DNA of 64,000 bases from CBDFKU01 sp965248975 (lineage in GTDB: Bacteria; Chloroflexota; Dehalococcoidia; Lucifugimonadales; JAGWBF01): NCBI GenBank assembly GCA_965248975.1, contig CBDFKU010000013.1:62001-126000 (forward strand). The letters run 5' to 3'. Positions 56,527 to 64,000 of the stretch are shown here, in pieces (the first letter of the stretch is position 1; every line of letters begins with the position of its first letter). The translations under genes were made by a program, and so were the position numbers. The notes under the pieces were generated by a model. That model did no database searches, was not told the DNA's origin, and saw only the letters and a list, made by a program, of their open reading frames with translations.

Positions 56527-56586
56527 CTCGATCCGAGCCCCTTCTACAACGGCTGAACCCAGCAGAAGCCGCCGTGTATGAATACC

Positions 56587-56615
56587 AAGTTATTAGTTGC
56601 GGGAACAGTTGTCAA
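56587..56615 (-). promoter_or_regulatory. Promoter of the cysteine-dioxygenase-like gene
   Basis: On the minus strand TTGACA (complement of 56610-56615), 17-base spacer, TAACTT (complement of 56587-56592); about 60 bases before the ATG at 56526. Confidence 0.65.
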
Positions 56616-56859
56616 GGGACGCCCCAACCGGGAGGACCGACGGGTCGGCTGCAAGCTATGCCTTGTCCCGGAAATCCGTCTTTAGGACTACCCATGATCC
56701 GTCGGAAGGAGGATAAAATCACGGGGCCGCGCTGGTATCCTCGAGGACGACCGTTATCCGGTGAAATTGAGAGGCCGGGGTAGTTGTCACCGGGCCCGCC
56801 GGATAATAAGATTGGAGGAGCTATTAAGGAATCCGTAACCTCATCCTGTGGAGGGTAAC
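56616..56859 (+). other. Gap upstream of the MMPL transporter
   Basis: About 240 bases without a gene. I see no strong plus-strand promoter: GATAAT at 56802-56807 has no -35 at the right distance (TTGTCA at 56784 is too near). GGAGGG directly before the ATG of the transporter is the only firm signal. No riboswitch or terminator was recognised. Confidence 0.4.
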
Positions 56860-59127
56860 ATGGCAAGCAACGGCTCCCGTGGTGGTATTCTGTCCCCAGG
56901 GTCCCTGGCCCGAATGAGCGCCCGGCGCCCCTGGATCATCATCGGGATCTGGGTCCTGGTCATAATCATCTCGCTCGCCTTGAGAGCTATGCTCTTCGAA
57001 GATGCGATAACCACCGAGTTCGCCTTCACCAGCAATCCCGATTCCAAGCGGGCCGACGAGCTGCTGGAGGACCGCCTGCGTGGCCCGAAGGGCACCAGCG
57101 AAGTGGTCATCGTCCAATCCGACTCTATGACCGTTGATGCCCCGGCCTTCCAAGAGTTCGTACAAGGGGTATTCGGGGAAATCGCCTCCCTCGGCCCAGA
57201 AGTCATCAAGGAAAGGACTCTCACCAACTACTACCTGAGGCGAGACCCATTCCTCGTCTCCGAGGACCGGGGCACTACCATCATTCCCTTCACCATGGCG
57301 GGAGAGTTCGACGATGCCACCGACAACATCGGTAGCGTCATAAGCATCGTAGACCGGGCCCGGGAGGACCCCGGCTTCAAGGTCTTGATCACGGGCCAGG
57401 CTACCGTCTCGCAGGACTTTGAGGAGTTGGCCAAGGATGGCCTCCTCAAGGGCGAGGTCTTTGGCATTCCTATAGCGGTGATTATCCTGTTCCTGGTATT
57501 CGGCGCCGTGGTGGCGGCGTTGGTACCTATCATCCTGGCCGTCGCCTCCATAATCGTCGCTTTTGGAGCCGCCTCTGTGCTCGGCCAGGCGTTCGGTCTC
57601 TCCTTCTTCGTCGAAAACATGATCTTCATGATCGGCCTGGCCGTCGGCATCGACTACTCTCTCTTCATAGTGGCGCGCTACCGAGAGGAGCGTCGCTCCG
57701 GCCTGGAAAAGCTGGATGCCATCGGCAAGGCCGGGTCGACGGCGACCCGCGCGGTCACCTTCAGCGGGATGGCCGTTGTGCTGGGCCTCCTAGGTATGCT
57801 GCTGGTGCCATCCAACGTATTCATAACCATTGGCCTTGGCGCCATCTTCGTGGTCATCGCCGCCATCTTCGCCTCGCTCACCCTCCTGCCCGCCATCCTC
57901 AGCCTCATGGGTGATCGCATCAACAAACTCTCGATACCCTTGTTCGGCATGGCCCAGGTGAGGTCCGGCGAAACGAATCCCGGCGGCCCGTGGGACCGTA
58001 TCTCTCGAGGAGTCATGCGGCAGCCGTTGGTTAGCCTGATATTGGCGGGAGGACTCCTCATCGCCGCCCTGGTGCCCTTCTTCGACATCAATACCGGGTC
58101 AGCGGGTGTCTCTTCGATGCCGGACGGCATCGCGGCCAAGGAGGGATTCCTGATCCTGGACGAGAAGTTCTCGGCCGGTGAGGCCACACCAGCGGAGATC
58201 GTCATCGACGCCGAAATCGATTCTCAGCCGGTGCAGTTGGGGATCGAACGATTGACTGCCGCCCTGGAGGCGGACAGCTTCTTCAGCCAGGCGCGCGAGC
58301 TCCAGGTAAATCCGCAGCGGGACCTGGCCCTGCTCTCGGTGCCGGTGGCAGGAGACGCCACCAGCCGGGCGACCCAGGACGCCATCAAGCGCCTCCGTAA
58401 TACCCACATCCCAGCCGCTTTCGCAGGGGTTCAAGCTACGGTGCTGGTCACCGGTGAGACCGCGTTTAACATAGACTTCTTCAAGATCGCCGACGACGCC
58501 GCGCTCGTCGTGTTTCCTTTTGTCCTGGGCATGAGCTTCCTGCTGCTACTGGTGGTATTTCGGTCCATCGTCGTGCCGCTTAAAGCCATCATCCTCAATC
58601 TGCTCTCCGTGGGGTCCACCTACGGGATCCTGGTGCTCATCTTCCAAAAGGGAGTGGCCAACGAGGTCTTCGGCTTCGAGCAGGCAGAGACCATCGAGGC
58701 CTGGATTCCCATATTCCTCTTCGCGGTCCTGTTCGGTCTTTCCATGGACTACCACGTGTTCTTGCTGAGCCGGATCCGGGAGCGTTTCGACCAGACCCTC
58801 GACAACACCGAGTCGGTGGCCTTTGGGATCCGGTCCACCGGGCGGCTTATCACTGGTGCGGCCCTCATCATGGTCGCCGTGTTCTGGGGCTTTGCCGCTG
58901 GCGACCTGGTGGGGCTGCAACAGATGGGCTTCGGCCTGGGGCTGGCCGTGCTCCTTGACGCCTCCATCGTCCGGATGGTCATGGTGCCGGCCAGCATGAG
59001 GCTCCTGGGTAAGTGGAACTGGTACTTCCCCAGGTGGCTGGAGTGGCTACCCGACCTGCGGGTCGAGGGAGTCAGGGAAGAGCTGGTGCCGCCCCTAGCC
59101 AAAGAAGAGGCTGGGTCCGACAACTAG
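56860..59127 (+). CDS. MMPL-family (RND) transporter
   Basis: A 755-residue membrane protein of the MMPL type. It has about 12 membrane segments in two halves, each with a loop domain after the first helix. The hallmark proton-relay segments are GLAVGIDYSLFIVARYREER in the first half and GLSMDYHVFLLSRIRERF in the second. Such proteins move lipids or hydrophobic compounds across the membrane with proton energy; substrate unknown. I used ATG 56860, behind GGAGGG, not GTG 56848. It stands alone; the cysteine-dioxygenase-like gene upstream diverges from it. Confidence 0.9.
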   Translation: MASNGSRGGILSPGSLARMSARRPWIIIGIWVLVIIISLALRAMLFEDAITTEFAFTSNPDSKRADELLEDRLRGPKGTSEVVIVQSDSMTVDAPAFQEFVQGVFGEIASLGPEVIKERTLTNYYLRRDPFLVSEDRGTTIIPFTMAGEFDDATDNIGSVISIVDRAREDPGFKVLITGQATVSQDFEELAKDGLLKGEVFGIPIAVIILFLVFGAVVAALVPIILAVASIIVAFGAASVLGQAFGLSFFVENMIFMIGLAVGIDYSLFIVARYREERRSGLEKLDAIGKAGSTATRAVTFSGMAVVLGLLGMLLVPSNVFITIGLGAIFVVIAAIFASLTLLPAILSLMGDRINKLSIPLFGMAQVRSGETNPGGPWDRISRGVMRQPLVSLILAGGLLIAALVPFFDINTGSAGVSSMPDGIAAKEGFLILDEKFSAGEATPAEIVIDAEIDSQPVQLGIERLTAALEADSFFSQARELQVNPQRDLALLSVPVAGDATSRATQDAIKRLRNTHIPAAFAGVQATVLVTGETAFNIDFFKIADDAALVVFPFVLGMSFLLLLVVFRSIVVPLKAIILNLLSVGSTYGILVLIFQKGVANEVFGFEQAETIEAWIPIFLFAVLFGLSMDYHVFLLSRIRERFDQTLDNTESVAFGIRSTGRLITGAALIMVAVFWGFAAGDLVGLQQMGFGLGLAVLLDASIVRMVMVPASMRLLGKWNWYFPRWLEWLPDLRVEGVREELVPPLAKEEAGSDN

Positions 59128-59186
59128 CGCTTCCACGGACCTTCACCCCTCTCTAACTCTCGCCCGTCAATGGGGAGAGGATGGTC

Positions 59187-59210
59187 CCTTCCCCCGGTCG
59201 AGGGGGAAGG
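59187..59210. repeat. GC-rich REP-like hairpin after the MMPL gene
   Basis: CCTTCCCCC (59187-59195) and GGGGGAAGG (59202-59210) make a perfect 9-bp stem with loop GGTCGA, flanked by GTCAATGGGGAGAGGATGG and TCAGGATGGGGATGGG. Sequences of this pattern are dispersed repeats in many genomes. There is no U-run, so it is not a typical terminator. Confidence 0.55.
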
Positions 59211-59325
59211 TCAGGATGGGGATGGGCTCTCCGCCCGTTGACCTAGTCTGGCGGTATGGCTACAATCCTGGTGTCCAGCTATCCGGTTCCCTTAACCACT
59301 GGGGAACCCACGGAAGGGAGGGACC

Positions 59326-59640
59326 ATGGCCATCGTCCATCGCAGAGTCTTCTTCGGCAAGTCCGGGACCGGAGACCAGATTGTCAGCGTCCTCCAGGAG
59401 GGAGAGGCCCTACTACGGCAGTCAGGGGCCGGCTTCAAGACCCGCATCCTCACCGACCACATGAGCGGACGCACCGGCCGGGTGGTGGCGGAGTGGGAGG
59501 TCAACGATATGGGAGAGCTGGAGGCCGCCATGGGTACGATGATGGCCAACGAGCAGGTTCAGGCCTCCTTCAGGACATGGATACAAAAACTGGAAAGCTT
59601 GATCCACTATGCCGAGGTGGAGAACTGGTCCATCCGCTAG
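59326..59640 (+). CDS. Hypothetical protein, possible dimeric ferredoxin-like fold
   Basis: A 104-residue protein. The strand-helix-strand pattern (MAIVHRRVFFGKSGTGDQIV, then FKTRILTDHMSGRTGRVVAE, WEVNDMGELEAAMGTMMANE and an ending FRTWIQKLESLIHYAEVENW) is like that of dimeric alpha/beta-barrel proteins such as NIPSNAP or antibiotic-biosynthesis monooxygenase domains. I cannot name a family. AGGGAGG before the ATG is a good ribosome-binding site. The PIG-L gene follows after 22 bases and probably shares its transcript. Confidence 0.65.
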   Translation: MAIVHRRVFFGKSGTGDQIVSVLQEGEALLRQSGAGFKTRILTDHMSGRTGRVVAEWEVNDMGELEAAMGTMMANEQVQASFRTWIQKLESLIHYAEVENWSIR

Positions 59641-59662
59641 GCCGGGCCGAGGGGAGCCGCCT

Positions 59663-60520
59663 ATGACATCGCCGCAGGGACGCCGGCTGCTGGCCGTGCT
59701 GGCCCACCCCGACGACGAGACCTTCGGCTGCGGAGGCCTGCTGGCCAGATACGCCGCCGAGGGCGTCCAGGTTGCACTGGTGTGTGCCACACGGGGCGAG
59801 GTGGGAGAGATCAGCGACCCCGCGCTGGCCACTCCCGACGACCTGGGTAGCGTGAGGGAAGCAGAGCTGCGGGCCGCCTGCGAAGCGTTGGGGATACAGC
59901 AGCTCTACTTGCTGGAGTACCGGGATTCGGGCATGGCCGGTACTCCCGACAACGATCACCCCCGGGCCCTCCATAAGGCGGACCAGGAAGAGCTGACGGG
60001 TCGGGTTGTGGAGATCGTCCGGCGGACCAGGCCCCAGGTCATAATCACCTTCGACCCAAACGGCAGTTACGGCCATCCCGACCACATCGCCATGCACCAC
60101 GCCGCTCGAAAGGCCTTTCAGGCGGCCGGCAGCGCGACCAGCTACCCCGAGCAGCTAACCGACGGAACCGGGCCCCATCAACCCGACAGGCTTTACTACA
60201 TCGCCCTGCCGAGGAGCATGATTCGGGCTTTCCGGGACGCGATAGCGGCGTCGGGAGTCGAGTCCGACTTCAGCGAGATGGATCCCGAGTCCGTCGGCAC
60301 CCCCGACGAGGAGATCACCACGGTGGTGGACGTGTCCAGGTACTCGGCCCAGAAAGAGCGGGCCGCCGCCTGCCACCGTACCCAGATTGGGGGTGACGAT
60401 CCCTTCGGCTGGATCCCCGAAGCGGTAAAGACCAGGTTTCTCTCGTCCGAGCATCTGGTCAGGGCCCAGCCTCCCCTGGACCCGGCGAAGGGCCCTGAAG
60501 AAGTGGACCTATTTGACTAG
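59663..60520 (+). CDS. PIG-L / LmbE-family N-acetylglucosaminyl deacetylase-like enzyme
   Basis: A 285-residue zinc hydrolase. The family motif AHPDDETFGCGGLLARYAAE gives the His, Asp and Asp of the site, and the second metal His lies in GSYGHPDHIAMHHAARKAFQ. Members remove acetyl groups from GlcNAc conjugates or cleave mycothiol or bacillithiol conjugates (MshB, Mca, BshB). The C-terminal part (AQKERAAACHRTQIGGDDP) resembles that of mycothiol conjugate amidase. ATG 59663 is preceded by GGGGAG. Together with the MDMPI-like protein at 48.3 kb this might suggest a mycothiol-like thiol, but no synthesis genes are seen. Confidence 0.87.
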   Translation: MTSPQGRRLLAVLAHPDDETFGCGGLLARYAAEGVQVALVCATRGEVGEISDPALATPDDLGSVREAELRAACEALGIQQLYLLEYRDSGMAGTPDNDHPRALHKADQEELTGRVVEIVRRTRPQVIITFDPNGSYGHPDHIAMHHAARKAFQAAGSATSYPEQLTDGTGPHQPDRLYYIALPRSMIRAFRDAIAASGVESDFSEMDPESVGTPDEEITTVVDVSRYSAQKERAAACHRTQIGGDDPFGWIPEAVKTRFLSSEHLVRAQPPLDPAKGPEEVDLFD

Positions 60521-60571
60521 ATTTCCAAAGCTGTATTCTTGGTCGGAACAGGGAAACATGGAAGGTGAACC

Positions 60572-60658
60572 ATGAGCTCTTTACACGACCCAAACGACCT
60601 GTTGAAACTTTGTCAGAGTCTCGGACTGTCTCTAGAAGAACTGAGTTCCCGAACCTAG
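60572..60658 (+). CDS. Possible 28-residue small protein
   Basis: ATG at 60572, preceded by GGAAGGTGAACC, opens a 28-codon frame (MSSLHDPNDLLKLCQSLGLS, then LEELSSRT) ending in TAG. It would form one or two short helices. It lies in the gap between the PIG-L and aminotransferase genes, where no other gene is seen. Without comparison it may be chance. Confidence 0.3.
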   Translation: MSSLHDPNDLLKLCQSLGLSLEELSSRT

Positions 60659-60707
60659 AGAGTAACGCTGCTGCGGGACTGGAAACGCTCGATATCGGAG
60701 GAACCAA

Positions 60708-61622
60708 ATGACAGATAAAGAGAGGGTAGCCTACCTTAACGGGCACATAATCCCGGAGAGCCAGGCCTCCATCCCCATTCGGGACCGGGGGTTCATCTAT
60801 GGCGACGCCGTCTTCGATGTCTCCCGCACCTTCAACGGCCGGCCCTTCAGGCAGCAGGACCACATCGAGCGGCTCTACGCTTCTTGCAGGTACCTGCGCC
60901 TGGACCCGGGTATCGAGCCCGGTCGGATGATGGAGCTCACCATGGACGTGGTGACGCAGAACGTGCCCCTCCTGAGACCCAACGAAGACTACTGGGTCGC
61001 CCACCGCATCACCCGGGGCGTCGACCCGACCTACCCGGGCGAGGAGGTGGGCCCTACCGTGCTCATCGACTGCCGGCCCCTTCCACTGGCTTCACGGGCC
61101 CGCTACTACCAGACAGGGGTACCCCTGGTGACCCCCTCAGTCCGCCGCATTCCGCCGGAGTACATGAGCCCCAGGGCCAAGACCCACAACTACCTCAACC
61201 TGATCATGGGCGACCTTGAGGTCCACGAGAAGGACCCCGACGGTTGGGCCCTCTTGCTGGACCAGCAAGGCAACCTGGCCGAGAGCCGGGGCTCCAACGT
61301 GTTCGTGGTGAAGGACGGGGTCCTGGCCACCCCAAAGGAGCAGTTCGTGCTGGCCGGAATAACCAGGCAGGTGGTGATGGAGCTGGCCGCCAACCTGAAC
61401 ATACCTGTGGAAGAACGGGATATCGATCTGTACGACGCTTATGTCGCCGATGAGGCCTTCCTTACCTCCACCAGCCTGTGCATCTGCCCCGTCGCCTCGA
61501 TAAACGGCGCGGCCCTGGGCGAGTCTGAGGTGCCCGGCCCGGTGACGGGACGCCTCATGGCTGCCTTTAGCGACCTGGTGGGGCTGGACTACGTGGCCCA
61601 GTACCTGGCACACCTGAGGTAG
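60708..61622 (+). CDS. Class IV PLP aminotransferase (branched-chain / D-amino acid type)
   Basis: A 304-residue fold-type IV enzyme. VAYLNGHIIPESQASIPIRD, RGFIYGDAVFDVSRTFNGRP, the PLP-binding Lys in SPRAKTHNYLNLIMGDLE (about residue 158) and GNLAESRGSNVFVVKDGVL with the conserved Glu are clear, as is EAFLTSTSLCICPVASINGA near the end. Members include branched-chain aminotransferase, D-alanine aminotransferase and aminodeoxychorismate lyase; the residues seen by eye do not decide between them. GGAGG before the ATG. A strong terminator follows. Confidence 0.88.
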   Translation: MTDKERVAYLNGHIIPESQASIPIRDRGFIYGDAVFDVSRTFNGRPFRQQDHIERLYASCRYLRLDPGIEPGRMMELTMDVVTQNVPLLRPNEDYWVAHRITRGVDPTYPGEEVGPTVLIDCRPLPLASRARYYQTGVPLVTPSVRRIPPEYMSPRAKTHNYLNLIMGDLEVHEKDPDGWALLLDQQGNLAESRGSNVFVVKDGVLATPKEQFVLAGITRQVVMELAANLNIPVEERDIDLYDAYVADEAFLTSTSLCICPVASINGAALGESEVPGPVTGRLMAAFSDLVGLDYVAQYLAHLR

Positions 61623-61646
61623 GTGACTCCAGATCCGGAAAACAGA

Positions 61647-61685
61647 GGAGCCACGGCCAGACCGGCCGTGGCTCCCTTTCTTTCT
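61647..61685 (+). terminator. Intrinsic terminator after the aminotransferase gene
   Basis: GGAGCCACGGCC (61647-61658) and GGCCGTGGCTCC (61664-61675) form a perfect 12-bp stem with loop AGACC, followed by CTTTCTTTCT. On the other strand it would face the ends of the amidohydrolase genes, but lacks a U-run there. Confidence 0.85.
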
Positions 61686-61700
61686 GAAGAGAGTTTCGGT

Positions 61701-62819
61701 TTAGATGCCGTAAACCCTGGCCGTGTTGGCGCCGGCGATCTTCGCCTTCTCTTCCTCGGTGCAGCCCGCCAGGATTTCCTCGATGATCTCCTGGCTTCGT
61801 GGGAAGGTGGACTCGGTGTGGGGGTAGTCGGAGCCCCACTGTATGTTGTTCACTCCGATCGTCTCTCGGTCCCTTATCCCCATCCAGTCTTCTTGGAAGC
61901 CGGCGAAACAGTTGCTGTACCAGAAGTCGCTGGGCATCATTTCGTTCTTGAACCGCACGCTTCTCTCGATACCCCTCTGGGTATAGTTGAAGTCGATGCG
62001 GTCCAGGAAGTGGGGAATCCAGGCCAGCTCGAACTCCACCACACCCACCTGAAGCTTGGGGTAGCGCTCGAACACGCCGCTGTAGATCATCTCCCCAAGG
62101 GAGACACGGGCGTAGTGGTCCATGTTGGCGACCCGGGAGTTCATGGTGACCACCGAAGCCTTATCCACGCCGTTTATTTCCGTGGAGGCGTAAGCATTGG
62201 TGGCGGCGTGAAGGTTGACGGGTACTTGCATGTCCTGGGCCATCGCCCACAGACGGTCGTAGTCCGGGGAGTCGTAGGTCCGGAACTTGGGCGGGTAGCA
62301 GGTGATCATGACACCGGCCAACCCCATCTTCCGGGAGCGCTCCACTTCCCTCAGGGCCTCGTCTAGATCCTCGATGTTGATCATGGCGATGCCCCCGAGG
62401 CGCTTTGGATGGGCGTTGCAGAAGTCGGCCAGGTAGTCGTTGTAGGCCCGGAAGACGGCGGACCGCAGGTCGCAGTCCGCGATCCGGAAGTTCATGAACC
62501 CGATTGTAGGGAACATGAGGCAGGCATCGACACCGTCGATGTCCAGGTCCTTCACCGCCGCGTCGGGGTCGTAGCCACCGGCGCGGACGTTCTCGTAGAC
62601 CTCGCTGGTGGTGATGTCATCGGGGTTTTCGAAGCGCTTCCCGACATTGGAGCCCTGCTCCGGACCCTGCTCGGTGACGTTCTCGCAGTGCCATTTCAGG
62701 CCGCCGTCAGTTGAGGTCAACCTGGGGCACCGGTCCTTGAACTCGGCGTCGATCCGTGTGATCCACAAGTTCGGCGGCTCGATGATGTGGTTGTCCGACG
62801 AAACGATTCTATAGCTCAT
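61701..62819 (-). CDS. Amidohydrolase (amidohydrolase_2 family), paralogue A
   Basis: A 372-residue metal-dependent TIM-barrel enzyme of the ACMSD/decarboxylase-like group. YRIVSSDNHIIEPPNLWITR carries an Asn-His in place of the usual Ser/Xaa-His metal motif; VNLHAATNAYASTEING holds the middle His, and QWGSDYPHTESTFPRSQEII the final Asp. VVEFELAWIPHFLDRIDFNY lies between. Members hydrolyse or decarboxylate aromatic or ring compounds; substrate unknown. It follows paralogue B after 30 bases and shares roughly two thirds of its residues by eye, so the pair is a tandem duplication. Confidence 0.88.
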   Translation of the reverse strand: MSYRIVSSDNHIIEPPNLWITRIDAEFKDRCPRLTSTDGGLKWHCENVTEQGPEQGSNVGKRFENPDDITTSEVYENVRAGGYDPDAAVKDLDIDGVDACLMFPTIGFMNFRIADCDLRSAVFRAYNDYLADFCNAHPKRLGGIAMINIEDLDEALREVERSRKMGLAGVMITCYPPKFRTYDSPDYDRLWAMAQDMQVPVNLHAATNAYASTEINGVDKASVVTMNSRVANMDHYARVSLGEMIYSGVFERYPKLQVGVVEFELAWIPHFLDRIDFNYTQRGIERSVRFKNEMMPSDFWYSNCFAGFQEDWMGIRDRETIGVNNIQWGSDYPHTESTFPRSQEIIEEILAGCTEEEKAKIAGANTARVYGI

Positions 62820-62849
62820 AGGATGAACCTCCTGCCGGTTCCTTTATGG

Positions 62850-63971
62850 TCACATATTATACACTAGAGCTGAGTTGCCGCCAGCGATCTTGGCCTTCTC
62901 TTCCTCGGTGCACTCCGCCAGTATGTCCTCGATGATCTCCCGGCTCCTAGGCCAGGTGGACTCGGTGTGGGGATAGTCGGAGCCCCACAGGAGGTTGTCC
63001 ACGCCGATGACGTGGCGCTCCTTTATGCCTAGGGAATCTTCTTGGAAGCCGGCGAAGCAGTTGCGGTACCAGAAGTCGCTGGGCAGCATGTCGTTCTTGA
63101 ACCGCACGGTGCCCTTCAGGCCTCGCTGGTTGTAGTTGAAGTCGATGCGGTCCAGGAAGTGGGGGATCCATCCCAGCTCGAACTCGACAGCCCCCACCCG
63201 GAGCCGGGGGAACCGCTCGAACACCCCGCTGTAGATCATCTCGGCAAGGGACACCCGCCCGTAGTGGTCCATGTTGGCCGTGCGGGACAGGCCGGTAGTG
63301 GCGGTCACCTTGTCCCTGCCGTTGATCTCCGCCGATCCCGCCGAGTTGGTGGCCGCGTGCAGACTGATGGGAACCTCCAGGTCCTGGGCTGCCGCCCAGA
63401 GGACGTCGTACTCGGGAGAGTCGTAGGTCCTGAACAGCGGGGCGTAGCAGGCGATCATGATCCCCACCATACCTATCTTGCGGCACCGCTCCACCTCTCG
63501 TTCGGCGCTGGGGATATCCTCGATGTTTATCATGGCGATGCCGCCCAGCCGCTTGGGGTGGGCGGAGCAGAAGTCGGCCAGGTAGTCGTTGTATGCCCGG
63601 AAGATGTCCGACCGGAGCTCGCTGTCTCCGACCCGGAAGTGGCCGAACCCCACGGTGGGATATAGGATGCCCACCTCCACTCCGTCTATGTCCATGTCCT
63701 TGACGGCCTCGTCGGGGTCGTGGCCCCCGGGACGAACGTGCTCGTACACATCTTCCCGAGTGATCTCGTCGGGGGCGTCGAACCTCTTGCCCACGTTGGA
63801 GCCCTGCTCGGGGCCGGTCTCGGTGATGTTCCCGCAGTTCCACCGCAGGCCATCATCGGTAGGCACCAGCTTTGGGCAGCGGTCCCTGTACTTGGACTCG
63901 ATCCTGCCGATCCACAGATCCGGCGGCTCGATGATGTGGCTGTCCGACGATATGAGCCTATAACCGGCCAT
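62850..63971 (-). CDS. Amidohydrolase (amidohydrolase_2 family), paralogue B
   Basis: A 373-residue homologue of the gene downstream. YRLISSDSHIIEPPDLWIGR supplies the first metal motif, ISLHAATNSAGSAEINGRDK the middle His, and LWGSDYPHTESTWPRSREII the last Asp. GAVEFELGWIPHFLDRIDFN and the ending EEEKAKIAGGNSALVYNM are nearly the same in both. GGGAGCACCACA precedes the ATG. It is probably the first gene of a two-gene operon that starts at the window edge. Amplification of this family is a feature of SAR202-type genomes as far as known; function here is open. Confidence 0.88.
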   Translation of the reverse strand: MAGYRLISSDSHIIEPPDLWIGRIESKYRDRCPKLVPTDDGLRWNCGNITETGPEQGSNVGKRFDAPDEITREDVYEHVRPGGHDPDEAVKDMDIDGVEVGILYPTVGFGHFRVGDSELRSDIFRAYNDYLADFCSAHPKRLGGIAMINIEDIPSAEREVERCRKIGMVGIMIACYAPLFRTYDSPEYDVLWAAAQDLEVPISLHAATNSAGSAEINGRDKVTATTGLSRTANMDHYGRVSLAEMIYSGVFERFPRLRVGAVEFELGWIPHFLDRIDFNYNQRGLKGTVRFKNDMLPSDFWYRNCFAGFQEDSLGIKERHVIGVDNLLWGSDYPHTESTWPRSREIIEDILAECTEEEKAKIAGGNSALVYNM

Positions 63972-64000
63972 TGTGGTGCTCCCGAAACCGCGACATCGCT

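Overview
The window is a GC-rich bacterial chromosome segment. It fits Chloroflexota best, probably a Dehalococcoidia / SAR202-like lineage. That placement is inference from gene content: a luciferase-like flavin monooxygenase, tandem amidohydrolase paralogues, two sulfite-oxidase-fold proteins, a hydantoinase A/B pair, a zinc-ribbon type uS14 and a bacterial translin homologue. No rRNA or tRNA gene was recognised.

Layout. 1-6.4 kb (+): the end of a cupin gene, a truncated metallo-beta-lactamase (MBL) gene, an MBL-rhodanese fusion overlapping mnmA, rnhB, a YraN-family gene, a small membrane protein, an FmdB-type zinc ribbon, and thiE overlapping a translin-family gene. 6.5-10.1 kb (-): hyuA-hyuB. 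10.3-18.9 kb (+): a small DnaJ-type zinc protein, then a SAM-I riboswitch and terminator controlling mtnA-mtnP-rhodanese, a perfect 13-bp minisatellite (27 full copies), ahcY-metK, and two hexose-phosphate enzymes. Together these genes make SAM (metK), dispose of SAH (ahcY) and of methylthioadenosine (mtnP, mtnA).

18.9-40.6 kb (-): one very long ribosomal superoperon read from rpsL at 40.6 kb through rpsG, fusA, S10/spc/alpha genes, secY, adk, map, infA, rpmJ, rpoA, truA, rplM and rpsI, followed closely by two small secreted-protein genes, one a dockerin. Unusual points are the absence of tuf and of rpmD (uL30), low-complexity tails on uS17, RpoA, uL5 and uL4, and an adk gene without an in-frame ATG.

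40.7-47.9 kb (-): a DHA2-type exporter (with a divergent orphan gene), then pstSCAB-phoU followed by a glyoxalase-fold (VOC) gene broken by one in-frame TAG. Upstream of pstS lies a promoter, about 130 nt of foldable RNA and a strong intrinsic terminator on the pst-sense strand. This is a candidate undescribed leader RNA or small RNA.

48.2-64 kb: accessory metabolism. It holds a mycothiol-dependent-isomerase-like protein, an IS110-family element with a candidate bridge-RNA region, a luciferase-like monooxygenase with an SRPBCC protein, a divergent crotonase, an organosulfur group (two sulfite-oxidase-like molybdoenzymes, a cupin and a cysteine-dioxygenase-like protein), an MMPL transporter, a PIG-L deacetylase, a class IV aminotransferase and two amidohydrolases in tandem. 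REP-like hairpins lie in several of these gaps. Codon and base comparisons were made by eye, and no database search was possible.
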